Positions 46,517 through 54,557 of a stretch of 64,000 nt of DNA are shown here, piece after piece. A program made the position numbers and the translations under genes. This stretch comes from Streptomyces cupreus (lineage in GTDB: Bacteria; Actinomycetota; Actinomycetes; Streptomycetales; Streptomycetaceae): contig NZ_JACMSF010000039.1 of NCBI RefSeq assembly GCF_014257025.1, forward strand, positions 1-64,000, read 5' to 3'. The notes under the pieces are model-generated. The model searched no databases, was not told the origin of the DNA, and saw only the letters and a list, made by a program, of their open reading frames with translations. Positions within the stretch are counted from its first letter, which is position 1. Each line of letters begins with the position of its first letter.

Positions 46517-47500
46517 CTACCAGCGGTTCTCGACCCGGTCCTTGATCCGGCGGTCGTAGAGGTCACGGATCGCGGCGAGCGTTGGCTCCGAAAGCTCGGG
46601 GAGCTCGGCCGCGGCGGCGTTGGCTCGGGCCTGCTCGGGCGAGCGGGCGCCGGGGATCACCGTGGTGACGCCGGGCTGCTGGATGATCCAGCGCAGGGCG
46701 AGCTGGGCGGGGGTGTACCCCTCCGGGGCGAGGGCGGAGAACTCGGCGGCGGTCTCCACGCCGGTCGTGTAGTCCACGCCGGAGAAGGTCTCGCCGACGT
46801 CGAAGGACTCGCCGTGCCGGTTGTAGGTGCGGTGGTCGTTCTCCGGGAAGACGGTGTCCTTCGTGTACTTGCCGGACAGCAGGCCGGAGGCGAGCGGGAC
46901 CCGGGCGATGATGCCGACGCCCGCCTCCTGGGCGGCCGGGAGCACCTCGCGCAGGGGCTTCATACGGAAGGCGTTGAGGATGATCTGCACGCTCGCCACG
47001 CCGGGGCGGGCGATCGCGGTGAGCGCCTCCTCGCAGGTCTCCACGCTCACGCCGTAGGCGGCGATGCGCTCCTCGGCGACGAGGGTGTCCAGGGCGTCGA
47101 ACACCTCGTCCGACGAGTAGACGGGGGTCGGCGGGCAGTGCAGCTGCACCAGGTCGATCCGGTCGACGCCGAGGTTGCGGCGGGAACGGTCGTTCCAGGC
47201 GCGGAAGTTGTCCAGGACGTAGTTCTCCGGGATCTGGTCGACCCGACGGCCCATCTTGGTGGCGACCATGACGTGCAGATCCGGCCGGCCGCGCAGGAAG
47301 CGGGCGATGGTCTCCTCGCTGCGGCCGTCGCCGTAGACGTCGGCGGTGTCGAAGAAGGTCACCCCTGTCTCGGCCGCCGCCTCCAGCACCGCGAGGGCTT
47401 CCTTGTCGTCCACGTCGCCCCAGTCGGCCCCCAGTTGCCAGGTGCCGAGACCGACCACGGATGCGTGCTGCTGAGACCTGCCGAATGTGCGCTCGTCCAT
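46517..47500 (-). CDS. Aldo/keto reductase
   Basis: 327 residues. TIM-barrel AKR: FFDTADVYGDGRSEE (catalytic Tyr and Asp), ATKMGRR (catalytic Lys), and VTTVIPGARSPEQARANAAA (NADPH-binding tail). No signal. Substrate unknown. It precedes the small membrane protein gene by 15 bases on the same strand and is probably co-transcribed. Confidence 0.9.
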   Translation of the reverse strand: MDERTFGRSQQHASVVGLGTWQLGADWGDVDDKEALAVLEAAAETGVTFFDTADVYGDGRSEETIARFLRGRPDLHVMVATKMGRRVDQIPENYVLDNFRAWNDRSRRNLGVDRIDLVQLHCPPTPVYSSDEVFDALDTLVAEERIAAYGVSVETCEEALTAIARPGVASVQIILNAFRMKPLREVLPAAQEAGVGIIARVPLASGLLSGKYTKDTVFPENDHRTYNRHGESFDVGETFSGVDYTTGVETAAEFSALAPEGYTPAQLALRWIIQQPGVTTVIPGARSPEQARANAAAAELPELSEPTLAAIRDLYDRRIKDRVENRW

Positions 47501-47838
47501 GGCGTCAGTCTGCCACCCTCCCCCGACACGGACGGAGAGCGGCAGTGCGGGTGCTCGCGGCCCGGCTTCCGGATCGCGTCACTTTCCGGGCGTGACCCAG
47601 GCCACCGGTGACGCACCCGTCCGCGAAAGACCACTCGAATCAGGACTCCCGGGAGAAGGAATTGCCCATTCCGGTGGACGCTCCGCCATCGACACGGCAA
47701 GATCATCTTGGTTCAATCTTGCATGACATGTGGGTAATTGTCCGGATCGTAGCCAACCACCCCTGAGGGATTTCTCCCGGTCTCACCCCTCCCGATAGGC
47801 ATGCGGAGTCAACAGCCGAACCGAACCGGGAGATCCGT
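47501..47838. other. 338-base gap: divergent promoters of the aldo/keto reductase and melC
   Basis: No gene visible on either strand. The right half is AT-richer (about 47690-47750) and holds the ATCTTG palindrome annotated separately, presumably part of the melC control region. The melC1 ribosome site GGGAGA ends 6 bases before its ATG. I could not place a convincing -35/-10 pair. Confidence 0.7.
47697..47722. promoter_or_regulatory. melC operator candidate: overlapping ATCTTG palindromes
   Basis: CAAGAT-C-ATCTTG (47698-47710) is a perfect palindrome and GCAAGAT (47697-47703) also pairs with ATCTTGC (47716-47722) over 12 bases. The three half-sites lie about 120 bases before melC1, in an AT-rich spot. 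Likely a binding site for a dimeric regulator of the melanin operon or of the divergent gene. Confidence 0.55.
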
Positions 47839-48222
47839 ATGCCGGAACTCAGCCGTCGCCGCGCGCTCACCGCCGCAGCCGCCCTCGCCACCGCCTCCGG
47901 CGCCGCCACGCTCGCCGCCCCCGCCGCCCGGGCCGCCGAAGCCGGTCACCACCCCGGCTCCTCCCCCGCGCCCTTCGACGAGGTCTACCAGGGCCGCCGG
48001 ATACAGGGCCGGGCCCGCTCGGGCGGCGGGCACCACGACCACCACGGCGCGGGTTACGCCGTGTTCGTCGACGGGGTGGAGCTGCATGTGATGCGCAACG
48101 CCGACGGCAGTTGGATCAGCGTCGTCAGCCACTACGACCCGGTGCCCACCCCGCGCGCCGCCGCACGGGCCGCGGTCGACGAGCTCCAGGGTGCCGCCCT
48201 CCTGCCGTTCCCCGCCAACTGA
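47839..48222 (+). CDS. melC1: Tyrosinase helper/copper chaperone MelC1
   Basis: 127 residues. The N-terminus MPELSRRRALTAAAALATASG is a twin-arginine signal peptide, expected because MelC1 carries folded tyrosinase out through Tat. A His-rich copper segment (SGGGHHDHHGAGYAVFVDGVELHVM) and the following RxxDGSWISVVSHYDPVPTP are typical of MelC1. It delivers copper to MelC2 and is needed for secretion. It is the first gene of melC1-melC2, 34 bases apart. Confidence 0.93.
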   Translation: MPELSRRRALTAAAALATASGAATLAAPAARAAEAGHHPGSSPAPFDEVYQGRRIQGRARSGGGHHDHHGAGYAVFVDGVELHVMRNADGSWISVVSHYDPVPTPRAAARAAVDELQGAALLPFPAN

Positions 48223-48256
48223 CCCGCCCCTCAAGCACTTTCGGGAGCCTTCGCAC

Positions 48257-49081
48257 ATGACCGTCCGCAAGAACCAGGCGGCCCTGACCGCCGACGAGAA
48301 GCGCCGTTTCGTCGCCGCCGTCCTGGAGCTCAAGCGCACCGGCCGCTACGACGAGTTCGTCACCACGCACAACGCCTTCATCGTGTCCGACACCGACAAC
48401 GGCGAGCGCACGGGCCACCGTTCGCCGTCCTTCCTGCCCTGGCACCGCAGATTCCTGCTCGACTTCGAGCGCGCCCTTCAGCAGGTGGACGCCTCGGTCG
48501 CGCTGCCCTACTGGGACTGGAGCGCCGACCGCACGGCGCGTGCCTCACTGTGGGCGCCGGACTTCCTCGGCGGCACCGGGCGGAGCCTGGACGGGCGGGT
48601 GATGGACGGTCCGTTCGCCGCCTCGACCGGCAACTGGCCGATCAACGTCCGCATAGACGGCCGTACTTATCTGCGCCGGGCGCTCGGCGGCGGCGGTCGT
48701 CAGCTGCCGACCCGGGCCGAGGTGGACTCGGTGCTGGCGATGGAGACGTACGACATGGCGCCCTGGAACAGCGGCTCGGACGGCTTCCGCAACCACCTGG
48801 AGGGGTGGCGCGGGGTCAATCTGCACAACCGGGTGCATGTATGGGTCGGCGGCCAGATGGCGACCGGGGTCTCGCCCAACGACCCGGTGTTCTGGCTGCA
48901 CCACGCCTACGTGGACAAGCTGTGGGCGCACTGGCAGCGCCGGCATCCCGCCTCCCGCTATCTGCCCGCCGCCGGGACGGCGGACGTGGTCGACCTCAAC
49001 GACACGATGAAGCCGTGGAACGATGTGCGGCCCGCGGACCTGCTGGACCACACCCCGCACTACACGTTCGACGCGGCCTGA
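48257..49081 (+). CDS. melC2: Tyrosinase MelC2
   Basis: 274 residues. Copper ligands fall at the textbook positions: CuA His38 (TTHN), His54 (TGHRSPS) and His63 (PWHRRF); CuB His190, His194 (NLHNRVH) and His216 (FWLHH). It oxidises tyrosine to DOPA and dopaquinone, giving melanin. No signal peptide of its own; export depends on MelC1. ATG has GGGAG upstream. The 3' end overlaps the convergent rnhA by 22 bases. Confidence 0.95.
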   Translation: MTVRKNQAALTADEKRRFVAAVLELKRTGRYDEFVTTHNAFIVSDTDNGERTGHRSPSFLPWHRRFLLDFERALQQVDASVALPYWDWSADRTARASLWAPDFLGGTGRSLDGRVMDGPFAASTGNWPINVRIDGRTYLRRALGGGGRQLPTRAEVDSVLAMETYDMAPWNSGSDGFRNHLEGWRGVNLHNRVHVWVGGQMATGVSPNDPVFWLHHAYVDKLWAHWQRRHPASRYLPAAGTADVVDLNDTMKPWNDVRPADLLDHTPHYTFDAA

Positions 49082-49752
49082 TCCCTGCACTCGGGGTGGC
49101 CCCAGCCCTGCGCGTTCTTGGCGATGGGCTCGCCCGCCGCGTAGGAGCGGCCGCACAGGCAGCGGCCCGGGAACTTCGCCTTGATGGTGCGCGAGGAGGA
49201 ACCGCCGCCGCTCTTCTTGGCAGCCGTGGGGCGGCGGCGCGGCGCCTTGGCGGGGGTGTCCGGGGCGGACGGCGGCTCGGGCGAGCCGAGGTCGCTGCCC
49301 GCCGCCTCCTGGACGGTGGCCGCCTGGCTCGCGGCGCGGTCGGCGAAGTCGTTGAGCTTGTCGCCGTCGACCTGGTGGGCCGGCACATAGCGGAACTCGA
49401 CGGTGCGCCCTGCCAGGAGCTCGTCGATGCGTACGACGAGCTCCTGGTTGGCGACCGGCTTGCCGGCCGAGGTCTTCCAGCCGTTGCGCTTCCAACCGGG
49501 AAGCCAGGTGGTGACGGCCTTCATGGCGTACTGGGAGTCCATCCGGACCTCCAGCGGTACGCCGGGGTCGGTCGCCGCCAACAGACGCTCCAGCGCGGTG
49601 AGTTCGGCGACATTGTTGGTGGCCTTGCCGAGCGGTCCGGCTTCCCAGCGGGCCGGGCTCTCCGTCTCGTCGGCGACGACCCAGGCCCAGCCCGCGGGTC
49701 CGGGGTTTCCCTTCGAAGCCCCGTCGCACGCGGCCACTACTCGTTCACGCAT
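49060..49752 (-). CDS. rnhA: Ribonuclease HI with C-terminal zinc-ligand-like tail
   Basis: 230 residues. Catalytic residues of RNase HI are in place: Asp10 in AACDGASKGNPGP, Glu50 in TNNVAEL, Asp72 in RMDSQYAMK, Asp135 in DKLNDFADRAA. A low-complexity linker (about 155-187) leads to a tail with CLC (198-200) and HPEC (219-222), a possible zinc site absent from E. coli RNase HI. It degrades the RNA strand of RNA-DNA hybrids. Its 3' end overlaps melC2 by 22 bases, convergently. Confidence 0.9.
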   Translation of the reverse strand: MRERVVAACDGASKGNPGPAGWAWVVADETESPARWEAGPLGKATNNVAELTALERLLAATDPGVPLEVRMDSQYAMKAVTTWLPGWKRNGWKTSAGKPVANQELVVRIDELLAGRTVEFRYVPAHQVDGDKLNDFADRAASQAATVQEAAGSDLGSPEPPSAPDTPAKAPRRRPTAAKKSGGGSSSRTIKAKFPGRCLCGRSYAAGEPIAKNAQGWGHPECRDQAASNV

Positions 49753-49787
49753 GTTCCGATCATGCCATGGGCCGAAGGGGTGCCCGC

Positions 49788-50588
49788 TCAGACGTCGGTC
49801 AGCTTGGGCATCTCGCCCTGGGTGGAGGTGACGTCGATCACCGAGAAGTTCGCGCCCTGCGGGTCGCTGAGGGCCGCGAACCGGCCGAACGGGCTGTCCA
49901 TCGGCCCGAACCGCAGCACCCCGCCGAGCTTGGTGGCCTTCGACACGGCCTCGTCGCAGTCGGCGACGGAGAAGTAGACGTTGATGTACGGCGGTACCTC
50001 GGGCGGGAACTCCTCGGTCATCCTCATCCGGCCGAGGACGGGAGCCTCGGAGACGTTGAAGATCCGGAAGTCGACCCCGTCGTGCTCCATCTGCTGCGCG
50101 GTGTACCGCGGGAAGACGGCGGGGAAGAAGGCGTCGGACTTCTCCGGCTCACGGGTGAAGACCTCGGCCCAGCAGAACGCGCCGGGCTGCTCGGGCGGCG
50201 CCTCGAAGCCCTCGTGGCTGCCCGCCTGCCAGACGCCGAAGACGACGCCGCTCGGGTCGCGGGCCAGACACATGGAGCCGAAGTCGCCCACCTCCATCGG
50301 CTCCATCAGCACCTCGCCGCCGCTCTCCCGGATCCGCCTCGCGGTGGTGGCGACGTCCGGGGACGCGAAGTAGAGGCACCACTGGGACTGGCCCTCCTGC
50401 CCGGGCATGGGCGGGACGACGGCGGCGACCGCCTTGCCGTCCGCGTAGGCCTGGGTGTAGTTGCCGTACTCCGACGACGCCTCGCCGAAGGTCCAGCCGA
50501 GGACGTCGCCGTAGAAGCTCTTGGCTCCCTCGACGTCACTGAACATCGCATCGGCCCAACAGGGGGTTCCCTCTGGCTGTACCGCCAT
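49788..50588 (-). CDS. VOC-family protein, two glyoxalase-like domains
   Basis: 266 residues from ATG 50588. Two VOC modules: WADAMFSDVEGAKSFYGDVLGWTFG at the start, and CWAEVFTREPEKSDAFFPAVF about residue 145. This two-domain arrangement (hydroxylase/glyoxalase-like) is common in Streptomyces; the enzymatic role is unknown. Divergent from the alcohol dehydrogenase gene. Confidence 0.82.
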   Translation of the reverse strand: MAVQPEGTPCWADAMFSDVEGAKSFYGDVLGWTFGEASSEYGNYTQAYADGKAVAAVVPPMPGQEGQSQWCLYFASPDVATTARRIRESGGEVLMEPMEVGDFGSMCLARDPSGVVFGVWQAGSHEGFEAPPEQPGAFCWAEVFTREPEKSDAFFPAVFPRYTAQQMEHDGVDFRIFNVSEAPVLGRMRMTEEFPPEVPPYINVYFSVADCDEAVSKATKLGGVLRFGPMDSPFGRFAALSDPQGANFSVIDVTSTQGEMPKLTDV

Positions 50589-50718
50589 GACTGCGGCCTC
50601 TCCGAATCGGTGGTGGGTCCGCTTCCACACGCTAGCCATCCCCCGCGCGAACCGCGCGCCGAACGACGCGGTCCGTTCCAGACTGGGGGAAAACGGTGTC
50701 GGCGGGACGGGGAGCGCG

Positions 50719-51741
50719 ATGACGGACAGGACGATGCGCGCGTGGTCGGTGAGCACACCGGGGCCGGTCGAGGAGGGGCCGCTGCGGTTCGTCGAGAAGC
50801 CGGTGCCGGTGCCTGCCGCCGATGAGCTACTGGTGCGGGTGCGGGCGTGCGGGGTGTGCCGGACCGATCTGCATGTCACGGAGGGTGACCTGCCGGTGCG
50901 CCGGCCGGACGTGACGCCCGGGCACGAGGTCGTCGGCGAGGTCGCCGGGCTCGGCACAGAGGCCGGCGGCTTCACGGTCGGCGACCGGGTGGGCGTGGCC
51001 TGGCTGCGGCACACGGACGGCACCTGCGCCTACTGCCTGCGTGGCGCGGAGAACCTCTGCCCCGGCTCGCGGTACACGGGCTGGGACGCGGACGGCGGCT
51101 ACGCCGAGTACACGACCGTACCGGCCGCCTTCGCGCATCCGCTGCCCGGCGACCTGGACGACGTGGCGCTCGCGCCCCTGTTGTGCGCCGGGATCATCGG
51201 CTACCGGGCGCTGCGCCGATCCGCGCTCCCACCCGGCGGGCGGCTCGGTCTGTACGGGTTCGGCGGCAGCGCCCATCTGTGTGCCCAGGTGGCACTGGCC
51301 GAGGGTGCCCGGGTGCACGTCCTGACCCGGGGTGCGGCCGCGCGGCGGCTGGCACTGGAGCTGGGGGCGGCGTCGGCAGGCGAGGCGTACGAGCTGCCGC
51401 CGGAGCCGCTGGACAGCGCCATCCTGTTCGCGCCGGCCGGCGACCTGGTCCCGGTGGCGCTGCGGGCGCTGGACCGGGGCGGAGTCCTCGCGGTCGCCGG
51501 GATCCACCTCAGCGACACCCCGCCGCTGCACTACGAGAGCGAGCTGTTCTACGAGAAGGAACTGCGCAGCGTCACCTCCAACACCCGTGCGGACGCCCGC
51601 GAGTTCCTCGCCCTCGCCGCCCGGCACGGCGTGCGCGCCACCACGCACACCTACCCGCTGTCCCGGGCCGACGAGGCACTGAGGGATCTGAAGGCCGGCC
51701 GGTTCGACGGGGCCGCGGTGCTGGTGAACGACGTGACCTGA
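50719..51741 (+). CDS. Zinc-dependent alcohol dehydrogenase (MDR)
   Basis: 340 residues. GGGGAG ribosome site. The catalytic zinc ligands occur in CGVCRTDLHV and PGHEVVGEV; the structural Cys set is partly present in CAYCLRGAENLCPG. The Rossmann motif is LGLYGFGGSAHLC. The PLLCAGIIGYRAL segment is typical of this MDR group, which includes AdhA-like enzymes. Predicted NAD(P)-dependent alcohol/aldehyde oxidoreductase. It sits just upstream of the 2-MIB leader, on the same strand; whether it works on the monoterpene is unknown. Confidence 0.87.
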   Translation: MTDRTMRAWSVSTPGPVEEGPLRFVEKPVPVPAADELLVRVRACGVCRTDLHVTEGDLPVRRPDVTPGHEVVGEVAGLGTEAGGFTVGDRVGVAWLRHTDGTCAYCLRGAENLCPGSRYTGWDADGGYAEYTTVPAAFAHPLPGDLDDVALAPLLCAGIIGYRALRRSALPPGGRLGLYGFGGSAHLCAQVALAEGARVHVLTRGAAARRLALELGAASAGEAYELPPEPLDSAILFAPAGDLVPVALRALDRGGVLAVAGIHLSDTPPLHYESELFYEKELRSVTSNTRADAREFLALAARHGVRATTHTYPLSRADEALRDLKAGRFDGAAVLVNDVT

Positions 51742-51849
51742 CCGCGCACGGCGGTACGCGCGCACGGCCCCCGTGCTCCGCCTGCGCCGCCCGTCCGGGC
51801 GATGTCGACCGGCGTGGGATCACACACGCTCTCGCAGTCCACCCCGATC

Positions 51850-51894
51850 GGGCGGTTTGCACATCCGCCGCGTGAAACCGCCCCCTTCACGCGG
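51850..51894 (+). promoter_or_regulatory. Interlocking inverted repeats in the 2-MIB operon leader
   Basis: GGGCGGTTT (51850-51858) pairs with AAACCGCCC (51875-51883). CCGCGTGAA (51868-51876), lying in the loop of that hairpin, pairs with TTCACGCGG (51886-51894) beyond it. Both stems are perfect 9 bp. As RNA they would be mutually exclusive or form an H-type pseudoknot; as DNA they could be operators. The site is about 125 bases upstream of the shell gene. Terminator of the upstream dehydrogenase is an alternative reading. Confidence 0.6.
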
Positions 51895-51918
51895 TTCCCG
51901 GCTCTCACCGCCGCTGTT

Positions 51919-51935
51919 TGCCTTGTGTACAGGCA
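51919..51935. repeat. Short inverted repeat TGCCT-N7-AGGCA
   Basis: TGCCT at 51919-51923 and AGGCA at 51931-51935 flank TGTGTAC. It lies 83 bases before the shell gene start, downstream of the interlocking repeats, and may be an operator. Only 5-bp arms, so support is weak. Confidence 0.3.
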
Positions 51936-52018
51936 GCGCGTGCTGTCCACCCGCGCCACGAGGTTGCCGTCTCACCGACCACACCGCTCACCCCTGAACC
52001 ACCCCCCAGGGAGGGACT

Positions 52019-53452
52019 GTGTCCGCACCCGAAAGCGCCGCCAATCCCGCCGTCGACGATCCCGCCACCACCGCTCCCCCGTTCACCAGCCTCAGCACAC
52101 AGGCGGCCCGACAACTCACCACGACCACCAAGTCCGAACCCCAGATGCAGGCCATCACCTCGCGATGGCTGCTCAAGACGCTGCCCTGGGTCGACGTACG
52201 GGGCGGCACCTACCGCGTCAACCGGCGGCTCCAGCTGCGGATCGGCCGAGGGCGGGTGCAGTTCGAGCAGAACGGCGCCGACGACGTCAAGGTCATCCCC
52301 CAGACGCTCACCGAACTGCCGGTGCTGCGCGGCTACCGCGACACCGAGGTCCTCAAGGAGGTCGCCGCCCGCTTCCAGGTCCGCGAAGTGCGGGCGGGCC
52401 AGGTGCTGTTCGAGGCCGGACAGCCGGTCACCGAGGCCTACCTCGTCGTGCACGGCCGCTTCACCCGCTTCACCGCCGGCAAGTACGGCGAGGAGGAGGT
52501 CATCGGCGTCGTCACCGACGGCGAGGGCATGGGCGACGAGGCCGTCGGCCGCGCCGACCCGCTCTGGCTCACCTCGGTGCGGGCGGAGACGGCGGGCATC
52601 GTCCTGGCGCTGCCCTGGGACACACTCAGGGAGCACGTCGACCGCGCCCCCTCCCTCGCCGCCCATCTGGCGGCCTACGCCGAGCAGCAGAGCAAGCCCG
52701 TGAACCGCAAGGGCGAGGCCGATGTGCCGGTCCAGGCGGGACATGTGGGCGAGCCGATGCTGTCCGGCGGCTTCGTCGACTACGAACTCGCCCCGCGCGA
52801 GTACGAGTTGTCCCTCACCCAGACCGTGCTGCGGGTGCACACCCGGGTCGCCGACCTCTACAACGACCCGATGAACCAGACCGAGCAGCAACTCAGGCTC
52901 ACCATCGAGGAGATCCGCGAGCGCCAGGAGTGGGAGCTGGTCAACAACCGCGAGTTCGGTCTTCTCCACAGCACCGCCTACGACCAGCGGATCAGCACCT
53001 TCGCCGGACCGCCGACCCCGGACGACCTCGACGAGCTGCTCTCCATGCGCCGCAAGACCCGGCTCTTCCTCGCCCATCCGAAGGCCATCGCCGCCTTCTT
53101 CCGGCAGTGCAACCGGCGCGGTCTGGTGCCGGGCACGGTGAACGTCGAGGGACACGAGGTGCCCGCCTGGCGGGGTGTGCCGCTCTTCCCGTGCAGCAAG
53201 ATCCCGATCGGTCCGCAGCACAGCACCAGCATCATCGCGCTGCGCACCGGCGAGGCCGACCAGGGTGTGGTCGGCCTGTACCAGACCGGCATCCCCGAGG
53301 AGTACCAGCCGGGCCTGAACGTGCGGTTCATGGGCATCGACGACACCGCGATCCTGCGCTACCTGGTCACCGCCTACTACTCCCTGGCGATCCTCGTGCC
53401 GGACGCCGCCGGGATCCTGGAGAACGTCCAGATCGGCCGGACCGCCGACTGA
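52019..53452 (+). CDS. Family 2B encapsulin-type shell protein with cNMP-binding insert (2-MIB operon)
   Basis: 477 residues. GTG start with CAGGGAGGGACT upstream. A cyclic-nucleotide-binding roll (about residues 110-225: VREVRAGQVLFEAGQPVTEAYLVVHGRF) is inserted in a larger fold found in EshA/SrpI-like proteins. The segments FGLLHSTAYDQRISTFAGP and WRGVPLFPCSKIPIGP belong to that outer fold. These are family 2B encapsulins, HK97-fold shells that, with 2-MIB synthase as cargo, form nanocompartments in Streptomyces (established for other species). The order shell-cyclase-methyltransferase matches the known 2-MIB locus. Confidence 0.88.
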   Translation: MSAPESAANPAVDDPATTAPPFTSLSTQAARQLTTTTKSEPQMQAITSRWLLKTLPWVDVRGGTYRVNRRLQLRIGRGRVQFEQNGADDVKVIPQTLTELPVLRGYRDTEVLKEVAARFQVREVRAGQVLFEAGQPVTEAYLVVHGRFTRFTAGKYGEEEVIGVVTDGEGMGDEAVGRADPLWLTSVRAETAGIVLALPWDTLREHVDRAPSLAAHLAAYAEQQSKPVNRKGEADVPVQAGHVGEPMLSGGFVDYELAPREYELSLTQTVLRVHTRVADLYNDPMNQTEQQLRLTIEEIRERQEWELVNNREFGLLHSTAYDQRISTFAGPPTPDDLDELLSMRRKTRLFLAHPKAIAAFFRQCNRRGLVPGTVNVEGHEVPAWRGVPLFPCSKIPIGPQHSTSIIALRTGEADQGVVGLYQTGIPEEYQPGLNVRFMGIDDTAILRYLVTAYYSLAILVPDAAGILENVQIGRTAD

Positions 53453-53469
53453 ACGGGTGGAGTACGTCG

Positions 53470-54513
53470 ATGAGCGCTTCCTCGTTCCGGCCGCCCGGCC
53501 CGCCGAGCCCGGCCCGCACCGTCCGGGCCCGGCGCGGCGGGGCCGTGCCCGGTCTGCTGTACCGGCCCGCGGTCCCGGCCGATCCCGAGAAGGTGAAGGA
53601 GGTCGATCTGCGCCTTGAGGAGTGGGCGCGCGGTCTGGATCTGTTCCCCAAGGCGTGGTCCGGTGACTTCGCGGGGTTCCAGTTCGGGCGGGCGGTGGTG
53701 CTTCAGCATCCGGGCGCCGCCGACCTGGAACGCCTCACCGCCGCCGGCAAGCTGCTCCTCGCGGAGAACGTCGTCGACAGCTGCTACTGCGAGGTCTCCG
53801 AGGGCCGGGGCGCCTCGGCGCGTGGCCTGGGCGGGCGGCTGATCATCGCGCAGTCGGCCCTCGATCCGTACCACGGCACTCCCGAGACGGAGGAGCGGTG
53901 GCGGCTCGGCGTCCAGGCGGACGGCCCGCTGCGCTCGTACCACTGGGCCCTGAAGGACTACGCCGCCTTCGCCACGCCCAGCCAGACCGACCGGTTCGTG
54001 CACGACATGGCACGACTGCACCTCGGCTATCTCGGGGAGGCCGCCTGGGCGGAGACCGAGTACATGCCGCGGGTGTGGGAGTACCTGACGATGCGGCAGT
54101 TCAACAACTTCCGGCCCTGTCTTTCGCTCGTCGACGCGGTCGACGGCTATGAACTGCCCGAGGCCGTCCACGCCCGCCCCGAGATCCAGCGGGTGACGGC
54201 GCTGGCCTGCAACGCCACCACGATCGTCAACGACCTGTACTCGTTCACCAAGGAGCTGGCGAGCGACCCGACGCACCTCAACCTGCCCGTCGTCGTCGCC
54301 GCCAACGACCGATGCGGACTGCAGGCCGCCTATCTGGAGTCCGTCGAGATCCACAACCGGATCATGGAGGCCTTCGAGGAGGAGGCCGCCGCCGTCTCCG
54401 CCCTCTCCCCCGTGGTCGAGCGCTACACCGGAGGCCTCGCCGCATGGGTCGCCGGCAACCACGAGTGGCACGCCACCAACACCCACCGCTACCACCTGCC
54501 CGACTACTGGTAG
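53470..54513 (+). CDS. 2-methylisoborneol synthase (class I terpene cyclase), short N-terminus
   Basis: 347 residues. GGTGGAG lies just before the ATG at 53470, and no better start exists upstream. It cyclises 2-methyl-GPP to 2-methylisoborneol. The NSE motif NDLYSFTKE (254-262) and the RY near the C-terminus (HRYHLPDY) are intact. The first metal motif reads DSCYCEV (103-109); from memory, the characterised S. coelicolor enzyme has DDCYCED. The N-terminal Pro-rich leader is only about 35 residues, whereas well-studied homologues carry roughly 100 disordered residues that target the shell. Confidence 0.88.
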   Translation: MSASSFRPPGPPSPARTVRARRGGAVPGLLYRPAVPADPEKVKEVDLRLEEWARGLDLFPKAWSGDFAGFQFGRAVVLQHPGAADLERLTAAGKLLLAENVVDSCYCEVSEGRGASARGLGGRLIIAQSALDPYHGTPETEERWRLGVQADGPLRSYHWALKDYAAFATPSQTDRFVHDMARLHLGYLGEAAWAETEYMPRVWEYLTMRQFNNFRPCLSLVDAVDGYELPEAVHARPEIQRVTALACNATTIVNDLYSFTKELASDPTHLNLPVVVAANDRCGLQAAYLESVEIHNRIMEAFEEEAAAVSALSPVVERYTGGLAAWVAGNHEWHATNTHRYHLPDYW

Positions 54514-54557
54514 CCCCCCACCTGACGTAATGTCAGAAGCACCAGGAGGAACCCGCG

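Noticed and set aside
48257..49081. Catechol oxidase or hemocyanin-like identity for the tyrosinase
   Set aside because: Short bacterial length, all six copper His at Streptomyces tyrosinase positions, and MelC1 immediately upstream.
53470..54513. Geosmin synthase as the identity of the cyclase
   Set aside because: Geosmin synthase is about 720 residues with two cyclase domains; this is a single 347-residue domain paired with a GPP methyltransferase.
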